Source: an uncultured Lachnospiraceae bacterium (lineage in GTDB: Bacteria; Bacillota; Clostridia; Lachnospirales; Lachnospiraceae). From it: DNA of 64,000 nucleotides. The stretch spans positions 1 through 64,000 of the forward strand of contig CAJTPS010000014.1 of NCBI GenBank assembly GCA_910578555.1, in the 5' to 3' direction. Below are positions 7,604 to 14,991 of this stretch, in pieces. How positions within the stretch are numbered: the first letter of the stretch is position 1; every line of letters starts with the position of its first letter. The notes below the pieces were generated by a model, which saw nothing but the letters and a program-made list of their open reading frames with translations, did not search any database and was not told where the DNA came from. The translations under genes and the position numbers were made by a program.

Positions 7604-9745
7604 CTATAGCACCTCACGGATAAACTTCTCTCTCCATTCCATATCGAAATCCGTATCACCGACATCAAACAGCGCCCTGACTTCATCGATGATCTCCCGG
7701 TATCGGGATTTCTGATCTATCAGATCACCCAATTCTGAATGGCTTACCGGCATAATGATGACATGATCCGTAAACTTATCCTTGTCCGCAGAAGACTGCA
7801 GCGGAACCGATGATACCGCCTTCCAGATATTGATCGTATTACAGTCGAACGAATCGGCAATGAAGAACGTCGTAACCTTTCGCCCTGTCCCGGCTTTTTC
7901 CTCCTCGATCTTCAGGTTCACGGAATGTCGTAAAACCGGCTCCCATTCCCCTCTTTTCTGGCTGTTCGCATTCATCAGCGTCGCTTCCAGCATGATCACC
8001 TGATCGCTGTCTTCGCACTTACTGTCCTTCCTGATCACGATATCCCCCGCTCCGCCGCCCGCATGGGTAATCGGTTCGAAATCCGCGGATAGCGTAAGCT
8101 GATAGGCTTCCAGTATGTTAATGGATTTCCCGGAAAAGTAATACCACGCCAGACCGACAATATATTCATAGATCGTCGGAACCGTTGCCTCCGGATTCAC
8201 TTCCTGTTTTATTCTGCTGTCGTTGGTCCGGTCAGAAAACAATGCCAGCAGTTCCCTGACTCTTTCCTCTGGATAGTGCAAATCTACATATGACACGAAC
8301 TCCTCCCATCTTTTCTTCCTGATCGCCCTGTAAATATCGGCAATCGATGCGCCTTCAAATGTCTTCCTAACATCTTCTATGATTTCTTTTGACACCCTTT
8401 TTGAATAATTCAGTATTATCTCCATCGACTGTATGTCGCAGAAAAATGTGCCGTTTTTCCCTTCGTATGTCTCATAGCTGTTATATAATGCATTCGGATC
8501 ATTTTCCATCTGCCCCATGGCCATCCTTTTCAGGACATTGCTATCAAAGATACATTCACACAGTTCCCTGCTTGCCAGTTCCGCATATCCATTCGCAAAG
8601 CTTATGATTCCTGTCGCCTTGAATATCCTTCTCGTGGTATCCGATTTCTCTCTCAATTCATCCGCATACTTGGATAATGCGAACCTTCTGAATAAACGTT
8701 CATTCATATTTTCCGAAAACAATTCTGCATCTTCTGTTTCGAGAAAATGCGCAACGTCCGGTCTCTCACCGCGCCTGACAGAGAAAATACTCCTGCCGCT
8801 CCCAAACGCCTTATTCAGTATTTCGCTGTTATCTTCACACACGGATAATAATGCGTCCAGACAATCCTGTGTTCTATTCTGGTAAAGTGCGCGCAATTTC
8901 ATGTAAAACGCATAATACTTGTCTACAGAGCTTGCAGTTTTCCTGTTGGGAAACATTTTTCTGAATGTTTCCTCCGGCATCTGATCCGGTGTCTTCAGTT
9001 CCTCCGGTATCTCAATTGCAAGATCTTCAAGACACTGTCCTTCTGTATACTCATCAATATAGGTGTCCAAATCATTTATTAATCGATACGGGTTCTGGCT
9101 CTGCACGATCTCCGCAAACGCACTCTGCGACAACCGCTTTCTCTTCAGCAGGACATAGACCGCCATACAGAACGGCGCATAATAGGCCGTCCCCTCTTTC
9201 GTAAATATCCTGAGCTTCAGCAGCTGTCGCAGGTATATGATATTGACGTCATTGACCGGCAGCAATTTTTCCAGCTCATCTTTGACAATTTCTGTTTTGC
9301 CAAGCAGCGTATCTCCCGCTGCCGAAACATTTCTGTCCGCATCGGTAAAGCCAAGCTTCACAAGATTGCTCGTGTAATGCCTTGCTCTGTCTTCAATGCC
9401 ATTATCAATTTTCCGGAAAATATCCGTATATTCAATCTGATGCTCCTGAAGCCAGTCTGTATTCCCCGCTTCAATCGCTTCCTTCAGTTCTGACGCTTCC
9501 TCCAGTTTATCGATCACATCATCGTAATTCTTATGTACTCTGAAGACATCCGGTGAAAGCTGCAGCGCCTGTTCGTAGAACTGAAACTGCGCCGTACTCT
9601 CCGGCAGACTTTTCCACTTCATATGCTTTGTATTTATAATCTCATCCAGAATTGTTATATATCCCTGCAGCGCATTAATTACATCATCGCGCCTGCCGTT
9701 CGTATCCATCAAGTTAAAAATCTCGGTGCTGTTTTTTGCTTTCAA
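7604..9745 (-). CDS. AlwI-family type II restriction endonuclease
   Basis: About 713 residues. The C-terminal nuclease region has GGGAGDIVI (residues about 585-593) and, about 17 residues later, IMLEATLMNANSQKRGEWEPVLRH; an acidic residue, E-A-T-L and E-P-V-x-R-H are the arrangement I associate with AlwI/BstNBI-like PD-(D/E)xK enzymes that cut beside an asymmetric site. TTG at 9745 is the preferred start because GGAGGAGA lies 8 nt before it; an upstream TTG overlaps that site. No DNA methyltransferase is within the window, which is odd for an active enzyme. A divergent XRE regulator shares an overlapping promoter. Confidence 0.75.
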   Translation of the reverse strand: MKAKNSTEIFNLMDTNGRRDDVINALQGYITILDEIINTKHMKWKSLPESTAQFQFYEQALQLSPDVFRVHKNYDDVIDKLEEASELKEAIEAGNTDWLQEHQIEYTDIFRKIDNGIEDRARHYTSNLVKLGFTDADRNVSAAGDTLLGKTEIVKDELEKLLPVNDVNIIYLRQLLKLRIFTKEGTAYYAPFCMAVYVLLKRKRLSQSAFAEIVQSQNPYRLINDLDTYIDEYTEGQCLEDLAIEIPEELKTPDQMPEETFRKMFPNRKTASSVDKYYAFYMKLRALYQNRTQDCLDALLSVCEDNSEILNKAFGSGRSIFSVRRGERPDVAHFLETEDAELFSENMNERLFRRFALSKYADELREKSDTTRRIFKATGIISFANGYAELASRELCECIFDSNVLKRMAMGQMENDPNALYNSYETYEGKNGTFFCDIQSMEIILNYSKRVSKEIIEDVRKTFEGASIADIYRAIRKKRWEEFVSYVDLHYPEERVRELLALFSDRTNDSRIKQEVNPEATVPTIYEYIVGLAWYYFSGKSINILEAYQLTLSADFEPITHAGGGAGDIVIRKDSKCEDSDQVIMLEATLMNANSQKRGEWEPVLRHSVNLKIEEEKAGTGRKVTTFFIADSFDCNTINIWKAVSSVPLQSSADKDKFTDHVIIMPVSHSELGDLIDQKSRYREIIDEVRALFDVGDTDFDMEWREKFIREVL

Positions 9746-9821
9746 GTATTTTCTCCTCCGTTTTGACAATCAAGCTTCTATGTTTCTTACAAATAAATTC
9801 CTTTTGTTTACTTCTAATATT

Positions 9822-9866
9822 ACAAAATAATGTTGTGCAGTAAAAAATTGGACAATATTATTTTGT
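9822..9866. promoter_or_regulatory. Overlapping divergent promoters inside a 15-bp inverted repeat
   Basis: ACAAAATAATGTTGT (9822-9836) and ACAATATTATTTTGT (9852-9866) are inverted, 14 of 15 matching. Plus promoter: TTGTGC (9833-9838), 17 bp, TATTAT (9856-9861). Minus promoter: TTGTCC (9850-9855), 17 bp, CATTAT (9827-9832). Each arm holds the -10 of one promoter next to the -35 of the other, so one bound dimer could block both genes. Confidence 0.6.
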
Positions 9867-9924
9867 GTCGGAGCTTGCTGCTGCCATGCATGCTCCTTCT
9901 CAGCTCCCGTAAGAGGTACGATCC

Positions 9925-10287
9925 ATGAAAGAACTGCGTGAACTGATACGCGATCCGCGAGATGATCATGATTTGGAACAGAAAGTCGTTGCTGCCCACT
10001 TAGGGCTCTCACAACAGACCTATTCCAACTTTGAAAACGGGCGCCGTGCAATACCTGTCTGGGTCGTTGTCGAACTGGCTAAATATTACAAAGTCAGCAC
10101 CGATTATCTGCTTGGTACAACCGATTCCTATCCCGGCAATACGAGCCTGAAGAATCACTACCTGGCAGACGTCACAATGTTTGATATTATGTATGACATC
10201 CAGACATTGAATCGGCAGTTTCGCAGGGATTTGCTACGCTATATACAATACTTACAATATCTCCAGAAACTCCGGAAGCTGAAATGA
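9925..10287 (+). CDS. XRE-family HTH regulator
   Basis: 120 residues. The helix-turn-helix spans about residues 14-65: KVVAAHLGLSQQTYSNFENG followed by RAIPVWVVVELAKYYKVSTDYLLG, a standard Cro/C1 domain. The C-terminal half is predicted helical with Tyr/Leu-rich repeats (LLRYIQYLQYLQKLRK), probably for dimerisation. AGAGGT precedes the ATG. It faces the AlwI-type nuclease gene across the dyad at 9822-9866, which suggests it acts as a controller of nuclease expression, like C proteins of restriction-modification systems; that role is inferred. Confidence 0.88.
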   Translation: MKELRELIRDPRDDHDLEQKVVAAHLGLSQQTYSNFENGRRAIPVWVVVELAKYYKVSTDYLLGTTDSYPGNTSLKNHYLADVTMFDIMYDIQTLNRQFRRDLLRYIQYLQYLQKLRKLK

Positions 10288-10296
10288 TTTGCCAAA

Positions 10297-10617
10297 TCAA
10301 GACCGCTTCTTCGGCCTTCTCTCCGGCAGTTCGGCAAACATCTCGTCCACCATCCGCTGTAGTTTCTCCCTGTCTTCCAGAATCGTTACCGGAAGCATCG
10401 GTTTCGCTCCCTCGTAAGGCGGCTCCGGCTCGCTGTCCGGCATATGCTTCTTACTCGCCTCCGTAATCTTTACCATAAAGCCATCCCCGTATATACCGCC
10501 GAAAATCTTCTCTCTGTAATAGAAGACATATCCTCCCATCATCGGGATATTACGGACATCCCCCAGTTCCGCTAACTGCTCCATGATATATTCCATCAGT
10601 TCCTTATGATTCGCCAT
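10297..10617 (-). CDS. TfoX/Sxy N-terminal domain protein
   Basis: 106 residues with the TfoX N-terminal signature: RNIPMMGGYVFYYREKIFGGIYGDGFMVK, given here as residues about 22-50, and later PEPPYEGAKPM. In Proteobacteria TfoX regulates competence, but stand-alone N-terminal domains in Firmicutes have no proven role. AGGGACC lies before the ATG. The gene is convergent with the XRE regulator and ends 10 bp from it, so transcripts of the two overlap. Confidence 0.85.
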   Translation of the reverse strand: MANHKELMEYIMEQLAELGDVRNIPMMGGYVFYYREKIFGGIYGDGFMVKITEASKKHMPDSEPEPPYEGAKPMLPVTILEDREKLQRMVDEMFAELPERRPKKRS

Positions 10618-10719
10618 CCTGGTCCCTCCCGTTATTTCCGCAAGCGGTCTTGTTTCTTAATTATAGCAAAATCCCGCCGAATTGTCTTGTACATTTCCGG
10701 CACTCTGACCTTATAATAT

Positions 10720-10746
10720 AAAAACAGCAGGGTAAATCCCCTGCTG
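10720..10746 (-). terminator. Intrinsic terminator after the 10781-11320 gene
   Basis: CAGCAGGG and CCCTGCTG form an 8-bp stem with 6-nt loop followed by TTTTTAT on the minus strand. Confidence 0.8.
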
Positions 10747-10780
10747 CCTCCATATATCTTTCATTATAAATCCCCTCAAC

Positions 10781-11320
10781 TTATAACTGCCAGCTTCCGA
10801 ACAAACCGCTGCTTAATCCGCTGTTCATCACATTCCCGTAAGCCGCCGCTGCGAGATTGCTGATTCCATAAGAAGAACCTGTAAGTCCAAGTCCCAGAGT
10901 GCCCTGCCCGCCGATCAGACTCTGGATCAGGTAGTTCTGCAGACTGCTGGAACCCAGCAGATTCTGATAACTCTTCTGCGCACTGCCTCCGTCATAATCT
11001 CCGGTATAATAGTCTTTCACCTTGCCCATCACCGACTCTTCCCATTCCGGATCGGTTTCCATCTTCTTAAATGCTTCCTGAATAATAATATCCCCCGCAG
11101 TCGCAAACGGCATAACTTTCGAAGTTCCCTGCTCCTCCACAGCTCTTTTCATAACGGCCGCATAGTCCTCCGTCGTCTTCCCCTTGACCGTATTACTTAA
11201 CTTCCCGAGATTATTCCTGCGATTTACGGACGAGATTCTGCTTACGCTGTCTGTCGCATTAACCGTACTTGTACGACCGTCAAAACTGACTCTTCCTATG
11301 CCGAGATCATTTATATACAT
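10781..11320 (-). CDS. Unrecognised protein, 179 aa
   Basis: I do not recognise a family. The start ATG at 11320 (MYINDLGIGRVSFD) is preceded by GTGAGG at a good distance; an earlier in-frame ATG lacks a site. The N-terminus is Ser/Thr/Asn-rich, the middle is charged and helical (TTEDYAAVMKRAVEEQG), and the C-terminal ~60 residues are Gly/Ser/Leu/Ala-rich (GGQGTLGLGLTGSSYG) without a clear membrane span or signal peptide. The organisation resembles small flagellum- or rod-associated proteins such as FlgJ-type N-terminal domains, but no motif proves it. It ends in a clear terminator and is monocistronic. Confidence 0.65.
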   Translation of the reverse strand: MYINDLGIGRVSFDGRTSTVNATDSVSRISSVNRRNNLGKLSNTVKGKTTEDYAAVMKRAVEEQGTSKVMPFATAGDIIIQEAFKKMETDPEWEESVMGKVKDYYTGDYDGGSAQKSYQNLLGSSSLQNYLIQSLIGGQGTLGLGLTGSSYGISNLAAAAYGNVMNSGLSSGLFGSWQL

Positions 11321-11465
11321 ATCAGTATCCTCACTTCTATCAATCAATGTTCCGTCCCGGATGGCGGCGCTTTCTTTGAAACGTATTCCCATACGCCGTT
11401 TATTCCACTGGTTCCACTGGTTTTACTATAACACAGCCTGTTATATCTGTAAACCGCAATGTCCC

Positions 11466-11515
11466 CAAAAAGCGGGGATCTGTCATAAACCGTATCTCGA
11501 TTTCGACAGATCCCC
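11466..11515 (-). terminator. Intrinsic terminator after the secreted repeat protein gene
   Basis: Perfect 11-bp arms GGGGATCTGTC / GACAGATCCCC (11474-11484 and 11505-11515) followed on the minus strand by GCTTTTT. Confidence 0.8.
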
Positions 11516-11555
11516 AAATACAGGTATTACCATCTTTTGTTTCCCCAGGTGTCTT

Positions 11556-12650
11556 CTAATCAGCCACTGTGATATCAAGCGCGTGCATATACGCATCCGA
11601 GCCGCGCACACAGGTCACTTTGATTTTCTTGTCTGTGACAAACGCCTTACAGCCTGTGACGCTTCGCACAGTATCCAGTTTGAGTTCCATGTCACCCGCC
11701 GAAGTCTTCAGATACAGAATATTATCATTCGATCTTCCGTCTACTGTTCCGGTCACCGCAGCCGGTGAAGAGGCGTCAACTTCCGGCGGTTGGGTCATAT
11801 TCTTTGAACCCACGATCACCGCCGCATGCATGTTGGAATCGGAACCTTTATAGACAGAGACCGTCAGCTTCGCATCCGGCATGAGAAACATACCGTTTCT
11901 GGTATCCGTGTTTTTATCAATCACGATCTGCATTTCTCCATTGTCAGTCGATAAATACAGCAGATCGTCCCGCGTATTCTTACCCACCGTTCCCGTAACC
12001 GTCGTGGTCTCTGCCGTCACGACCGCTGCCGGTGTCGGTGTCAGAGACAGGTCTGCCGCCTGTACGGTTGCTGCGGCAGGATTTACCTGCCCGATCGCCG
12101 CCGACGCATCAGAGATGCTGAGCGCATGCATGTAACCGTCAGACCCCCGCGAACAATAGATGCGATATTCCTGCGTGTTCACCAGAACCGCGCAGCCACT
12201 CATATCCGTCGTCGTATCCAGTTTAATCTGCATCTCGCCTTGCGCCGTATTGACATACAACAGATCCTCTGACGACTTATCTCCTATCGTTCCCGTAACA
12301 TAAACGTTCGTCGAGGAATCCAATGTCACCGAAGCGTCCTGTGCGCCGCTTGTGATCTTCACCGCGTGCAGATACCCGTCGGAACCGTGAGAGACCGAGA
12401 CGCTGATATCCTTGCCGACAAGCAGGATCTTACATGCCGTCGTGTCAGTTGTGCTGTCCAGCTTGATCTCCATGTTGCCTTCTCTGGTGGATAATTTCAG
12501 CAGGCTCGTTGTCGTACCCGTCATAACACTCCCCTGTACCGTTGCCATAACCTCTTCTGCCTGTGCTGTCAGTCTGCTTTGGGGACTCGTCATCATTCCG
12601 AGCACAAGGCAGCTGACAAGCGACAGTTTCGCTATCATTCGCTTTTTCAT
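11556..12650 (-). CDS. Secreted protein made of four ~75-residue repeats
   Basis: 364 residues with a signal peptide (KKRMIAKLSLVSCLVLGMM, cleavage probably after AQA). The rest is four tandem copies of one unit: GTVG-K-S-DDLLYL-T--GEM-IKLD--TD---C--LV----I-V--SRGSDGYMHAL-I. Each unit ends with a Gly-Ser-Asp-x-x-(L/M)-H-A-(L/V/A) motif. Units predict as beta-strand-rich modules, perhaps small ligand-binding barrels. A Pro/Thr/Ala linker separates units two and three. The second ATG (12650) is favoured because GGAGG is 5 nt before it. The function is unknown; no anchor or transmembrane segment follows, so it is probably released or wall-associated. Confidence 0.8.
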   Translation of the reverse strand: MKKRMIAKLSLVSCLVLGMMTSPQSRLTAQAEEVMATVQGSVMTGTTTSLLKLSTREGNMEIKLDSTTDTTACKILLVGKDISVSVSHGSDGYLHAVKITSGAQDASVTLDSSTNVYVTGTIGDKSSEDLLYVNTAQGEMQIKLDTTTDMSGCAVLVNTQEYRIYCSRGSDGYMHALSISDASAAIGQVNPAAATVQAADLSLTPTPAAVVTAETTTVTGTVGKNTRDDLLYLSTDNGEMQIVIDKNTDTRNGMFLMPDAKLTVSVYKGSDSNMHAAVIVGSKNMTQPPEVDASSPAAVTGTVDGRSNDNILYLKTSAGDMELKLDTVRSVTGCKAFVTDKKIKVTCVRGSDAYMHALDITVAD

Positions 12651-12721
12651 CATTTCCTCCGTTCCGAAACGTTTATTCTGTATAGATCGTCTCTTTGTGA
12701 CCTTACATTTTACAATTGGTA

Positions 12722-12751
12722 ATTATATACCCAGATTCCACATTATGTAAA
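12722..12751 (-). promoter_or_regulatory. Promoter of the secreted repeat protein gene, with duplicated -35 element
   Basis: Minus strand TTTACA (12746-12751), 18 bp, TATAAT (12722-12727). The 11-mer containing the -35, TTTACATAATG, is repeated 14 bp further upstream (12755-12765), which may be a regulator site. Confidence 0.5.
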
Positions 12752-12785
12752 TCTCATTATGTAAACTCATAATACAACATTTATG

Positions 12786-12841
12786 ACAAAAAAGCAATAG
12801 ATATTCTATATAAAGCGGTTTTCGCTTAAAAGAATATCTAT
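12786..12841 (-). terminator. Intrinsic terminator of the MCP-kinase-regulator operon
   Basis: ATAGATATTCT and AGAATATCTAT (12797-12807, 12831-12841) with an inner AAGCG/CGCTT stem, then TGCTTTTTTG on the minus strand, 20 bp after the response-regulator stop. Confidence 0.8.
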
Positions 12842-12860
12842 CAGATAATTTTATATAAGT

Positions 12861-13592
12861 TTATGACTCTTCCTCACAGTAGTACTCAAAATATCTCTCC
12901 CTGAGGGTCATGAAGGCACCTCGCGGGGGATAGATCACATCACCGTTATCCATAAGCAGTTCCCGTCTGCTCAGTCCTTCTATATGCTCCAGATTAACGA
13001 TATAGGCAATTCCGCACCGCACGAACTCACAATACTGCGACAGCATCTCGTATATCTCCGCCATGGTAACGCGCTGCAGACACTTGCTGCCATCCGTAAA
13101 GTACAGACATTGCGTCTTGCCCTGGGCTTCACAATATACAATGTCATTGACCGCTACACGCCGGATACTGCCTTCAACCCGCAGAAGCAGATATTTTCTG
13201 CGCGCCTCCTCTTCCCGCTGCACAAACCGCTCCAGCAGCTGATGCAATACTTCCTCGGATACCGGCTTGACAAGGTATTGCGCAGCCTCCACGCCAAAGG
13301 CATCCAGCGCGTGTTCCTTAGATGTTGTAAGGAAAATAATCCTGCACCCACATCCCATCTCCCGCAGTTGTCTTGCCGCTTCGATTCCCGTTTTCCCGGG
13401 CATATAGATATCCATAACAATCAGATCCGGCATATATTGTTCATCATCAATAAGCTCCAGAAGAGAATCCGCATCCATGAAGCTCTCTATATCCAGATTC
13501 GCCTCCGCATGTTTTTTCTCATAATTTTCGAGTATTTGTAATGTTTTATTCAGTTCTTCCGCCTCATCATCACAGAGCGCTATCCGATACAT
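12861..13592 (-). CDS. LytTR-family response regulator (AgrA/LytR type)
   Basis: 243 residues. Receiver domain residues 1-120 with acidic pair D8-D9, phospho-acceptor D61 (in LIVMDIYMPG), T at TTS and K in LVKPV. The LytTR DNA-binding domain follows (about 135-240), including FVRCGIAYIVNLEHIEGLSR as its recognition region. It is the last gene of a probable operon with a GHKL kinase 16 bp upstream and a chemoreceptor before that. Likely targets are the tandem 9-bp repeats at 17104-17133 and 36559-36588. Confidence 0.92.
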   Translation of the reverse strand: MYRIALCDDEAEELNKTLQILENYEKKHAEANLDIESFMDADSLLELIDDEQYMPDLIVMDIYMPGKTGIEAARQLREMGCGCRIIFLTTSKEHALDAFGVEAAQYLVKPVSEEVLHQLLERFVQREEEARRKYLLLRVEGSIRRVAVNDIVYCEAQGKTQCLYFTDGSKCLQRVTMAEIYEMLSQYCEFVRCGIAYIVNLEHIEGLSRRELLMDNGDVIYPPRGAFMTLRERYFEYYCEEES

Positions 13593-13608
13593 TTGTCTGA
13601 TCCGCCTT

Positions 13609-14928
13609 TCAGCCTGCCGTGACCGGTGGAATATTCATAATGATTCTGAAGATAAAAATACCGTTATCATTCTTGAAATCATATTCCCCGTCGAATTTTT
13701 CCGCCGTCTTTATAATACTCGACACGCCGATTCCACCTGTTGATTCCGGCTTCGGCTGCCCGTTTCTGATCTCTGTCTCCACCCTGCATGTATTACTGCA
13801 ATAGATCACCAGCTTGCTGCCTTTCTTTTTTAACATGAGATGAATGGAGCACTTCCGCTCCCTCGACTGCCTCTTCACTTCCATGCAGCCGTATATGGCA
13901 TTCTCATAAGCATTCGCCAATATGGTTACCAGATCTATGTTAGGTATCCCCAGATTCTTTTTCTGCTCGATATCCAGTGTGACCTTAATCTGTTCCTGTC
14001 TTGCCCTCTTCGTATATGCCGACAGAATATTATTCACCGCGGCATTCCCGCATATTCTTTCTACGCCGCTCTCCTCTGTCATCTTATTATATTCGTCCAG
14101 ATACTGCAATAACTCTTTAATCTGCCCCCTGTGGGCATACTCCGCAATCACTGCATTATGGTGCCGCACGTCGTGACGTAACCTCTTGCCGGATTCCACA
14201 GACGTCTCCAGCAGTTCCATATTTCTTTCCAGCAGGCGGTGGTTTAACTGCATAAGCTGGTTCTCCTGCAGATATTCCTTCTCCCGGCCGATATGCATAT
14301 ACAGTCTGAACACCAGAAGCTGTAATGCCCCTGTCAGGAAAAAGTTGATCATGATCTGAAAAAGGCGGTATGGCGTCTTTCCGATCACACGCGGATTCAG
14401 GATAAAACCGATCCCGAACAGCAGGCTGATGATCAGCACCGCAATGCAGAACCCGTCTAACTCATTTTCTACATAATCGTTGAATCCCCTGATAGAATGT
14501 TTCATCTTCTTATCAATAAATAAAGTGATACATACAATCAATATAATACGCGTAATAATATCCGCCCATACGTTCCTGTTAAAGAAAAGAATGGAAACTT
14601 CAATACCGCCGATCAGAAACACCGCCAGCAGATAAAACGTGAGCGCAATTTTATAGATTGCCAGATAAATCTGATCTCTGCTCATGCATACGGCAAATAT
14701 GCTGAAGCCTATGTACATCGTAAGCGCCGCCATTTTGCTGCAGCTCTGCCAGTCAAGTATATACCACACGCATGCGCCTGCAATCATGATGATTCCGAAG
14801 CAGCCATAACGAACTGCCATTTTCTTCCCGTAATATTTCGATTCACTCATCAGCGAAAACAGCAGAACTACACCTGCAAAACTGATTGCGTACCGGATAA
14901 ACGCTATATATACCGGCCCACCTAACAT
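13609..14928 (-). CDS. GHKL sensor histidine kinase (AgrC-like)
   Basis: About 439 residues. Six or seven hydrophobic segments cover residues 1-210. A dimerisation region follows with the histidine box RLRHDVRHHNAVI (near 255) and a GHKL ATPase with LANAYENAIYGC (N box) and GGIGVSSI (G box). Start at 14928 (MLGGPVYIAF) is chosen because GGAGG lies 10 nt upstream; a GTG 30 bp earlier has no site. It should phosphorylate the LytTR regulator encoded next. No obvious peptide pheromone gene is nearby, so the signal is unknown. Confidence 0.9.
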   Translation of the reverse strand: MLGGPVYIAFIRYAISFAGVVLLFSLMSESKYYGKKMAVRYGCFGIIMIAGACVWYILDWQSCSKMAALTMYIGFSIFAVCMSRDQIYLAIYKIALTFYLLAVFLIGGIEVSILFFNRNVWADIITRIILIVCITLFIDKKMKHSIRGFNDYVENELDGFCIAVLIISLLFGIGFILNPRVIGKTPYRLFQIMINFFLTGALQLLVFRLYMHIGREKEYLQENQLMQLNHRLLERNMELLETSVESGKRLRHDVRHHNAVIAEYAHRGQIKELLQYLDEYNKMTEESGVERICGNAAVNNILSAYTKRARQEQIKVTLDIEQKKNLGIPNIDLVTILANAYENAIYGCMEVKRQSRERKCSIHLMLKKKGSKLVIYCSNTCRVETEIRNGQPKPESTGGIGVSSIIKTAEKFDGEYDFKNDNGIFIFRIIMNIPPVTAG

Positions 14929-14991
14929 CTCTCCTACGCCTCCCGTTCCTTCACGCACCTGCCCTGTCCCGGATCAATACCCTGTGCATCG

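Noticed and set aside
9770..10051. 93-codon minus-strand frame over the XRE gene
   Set aside because: Overlaps the divergent promoters and the well-supported regulator; no start signal.
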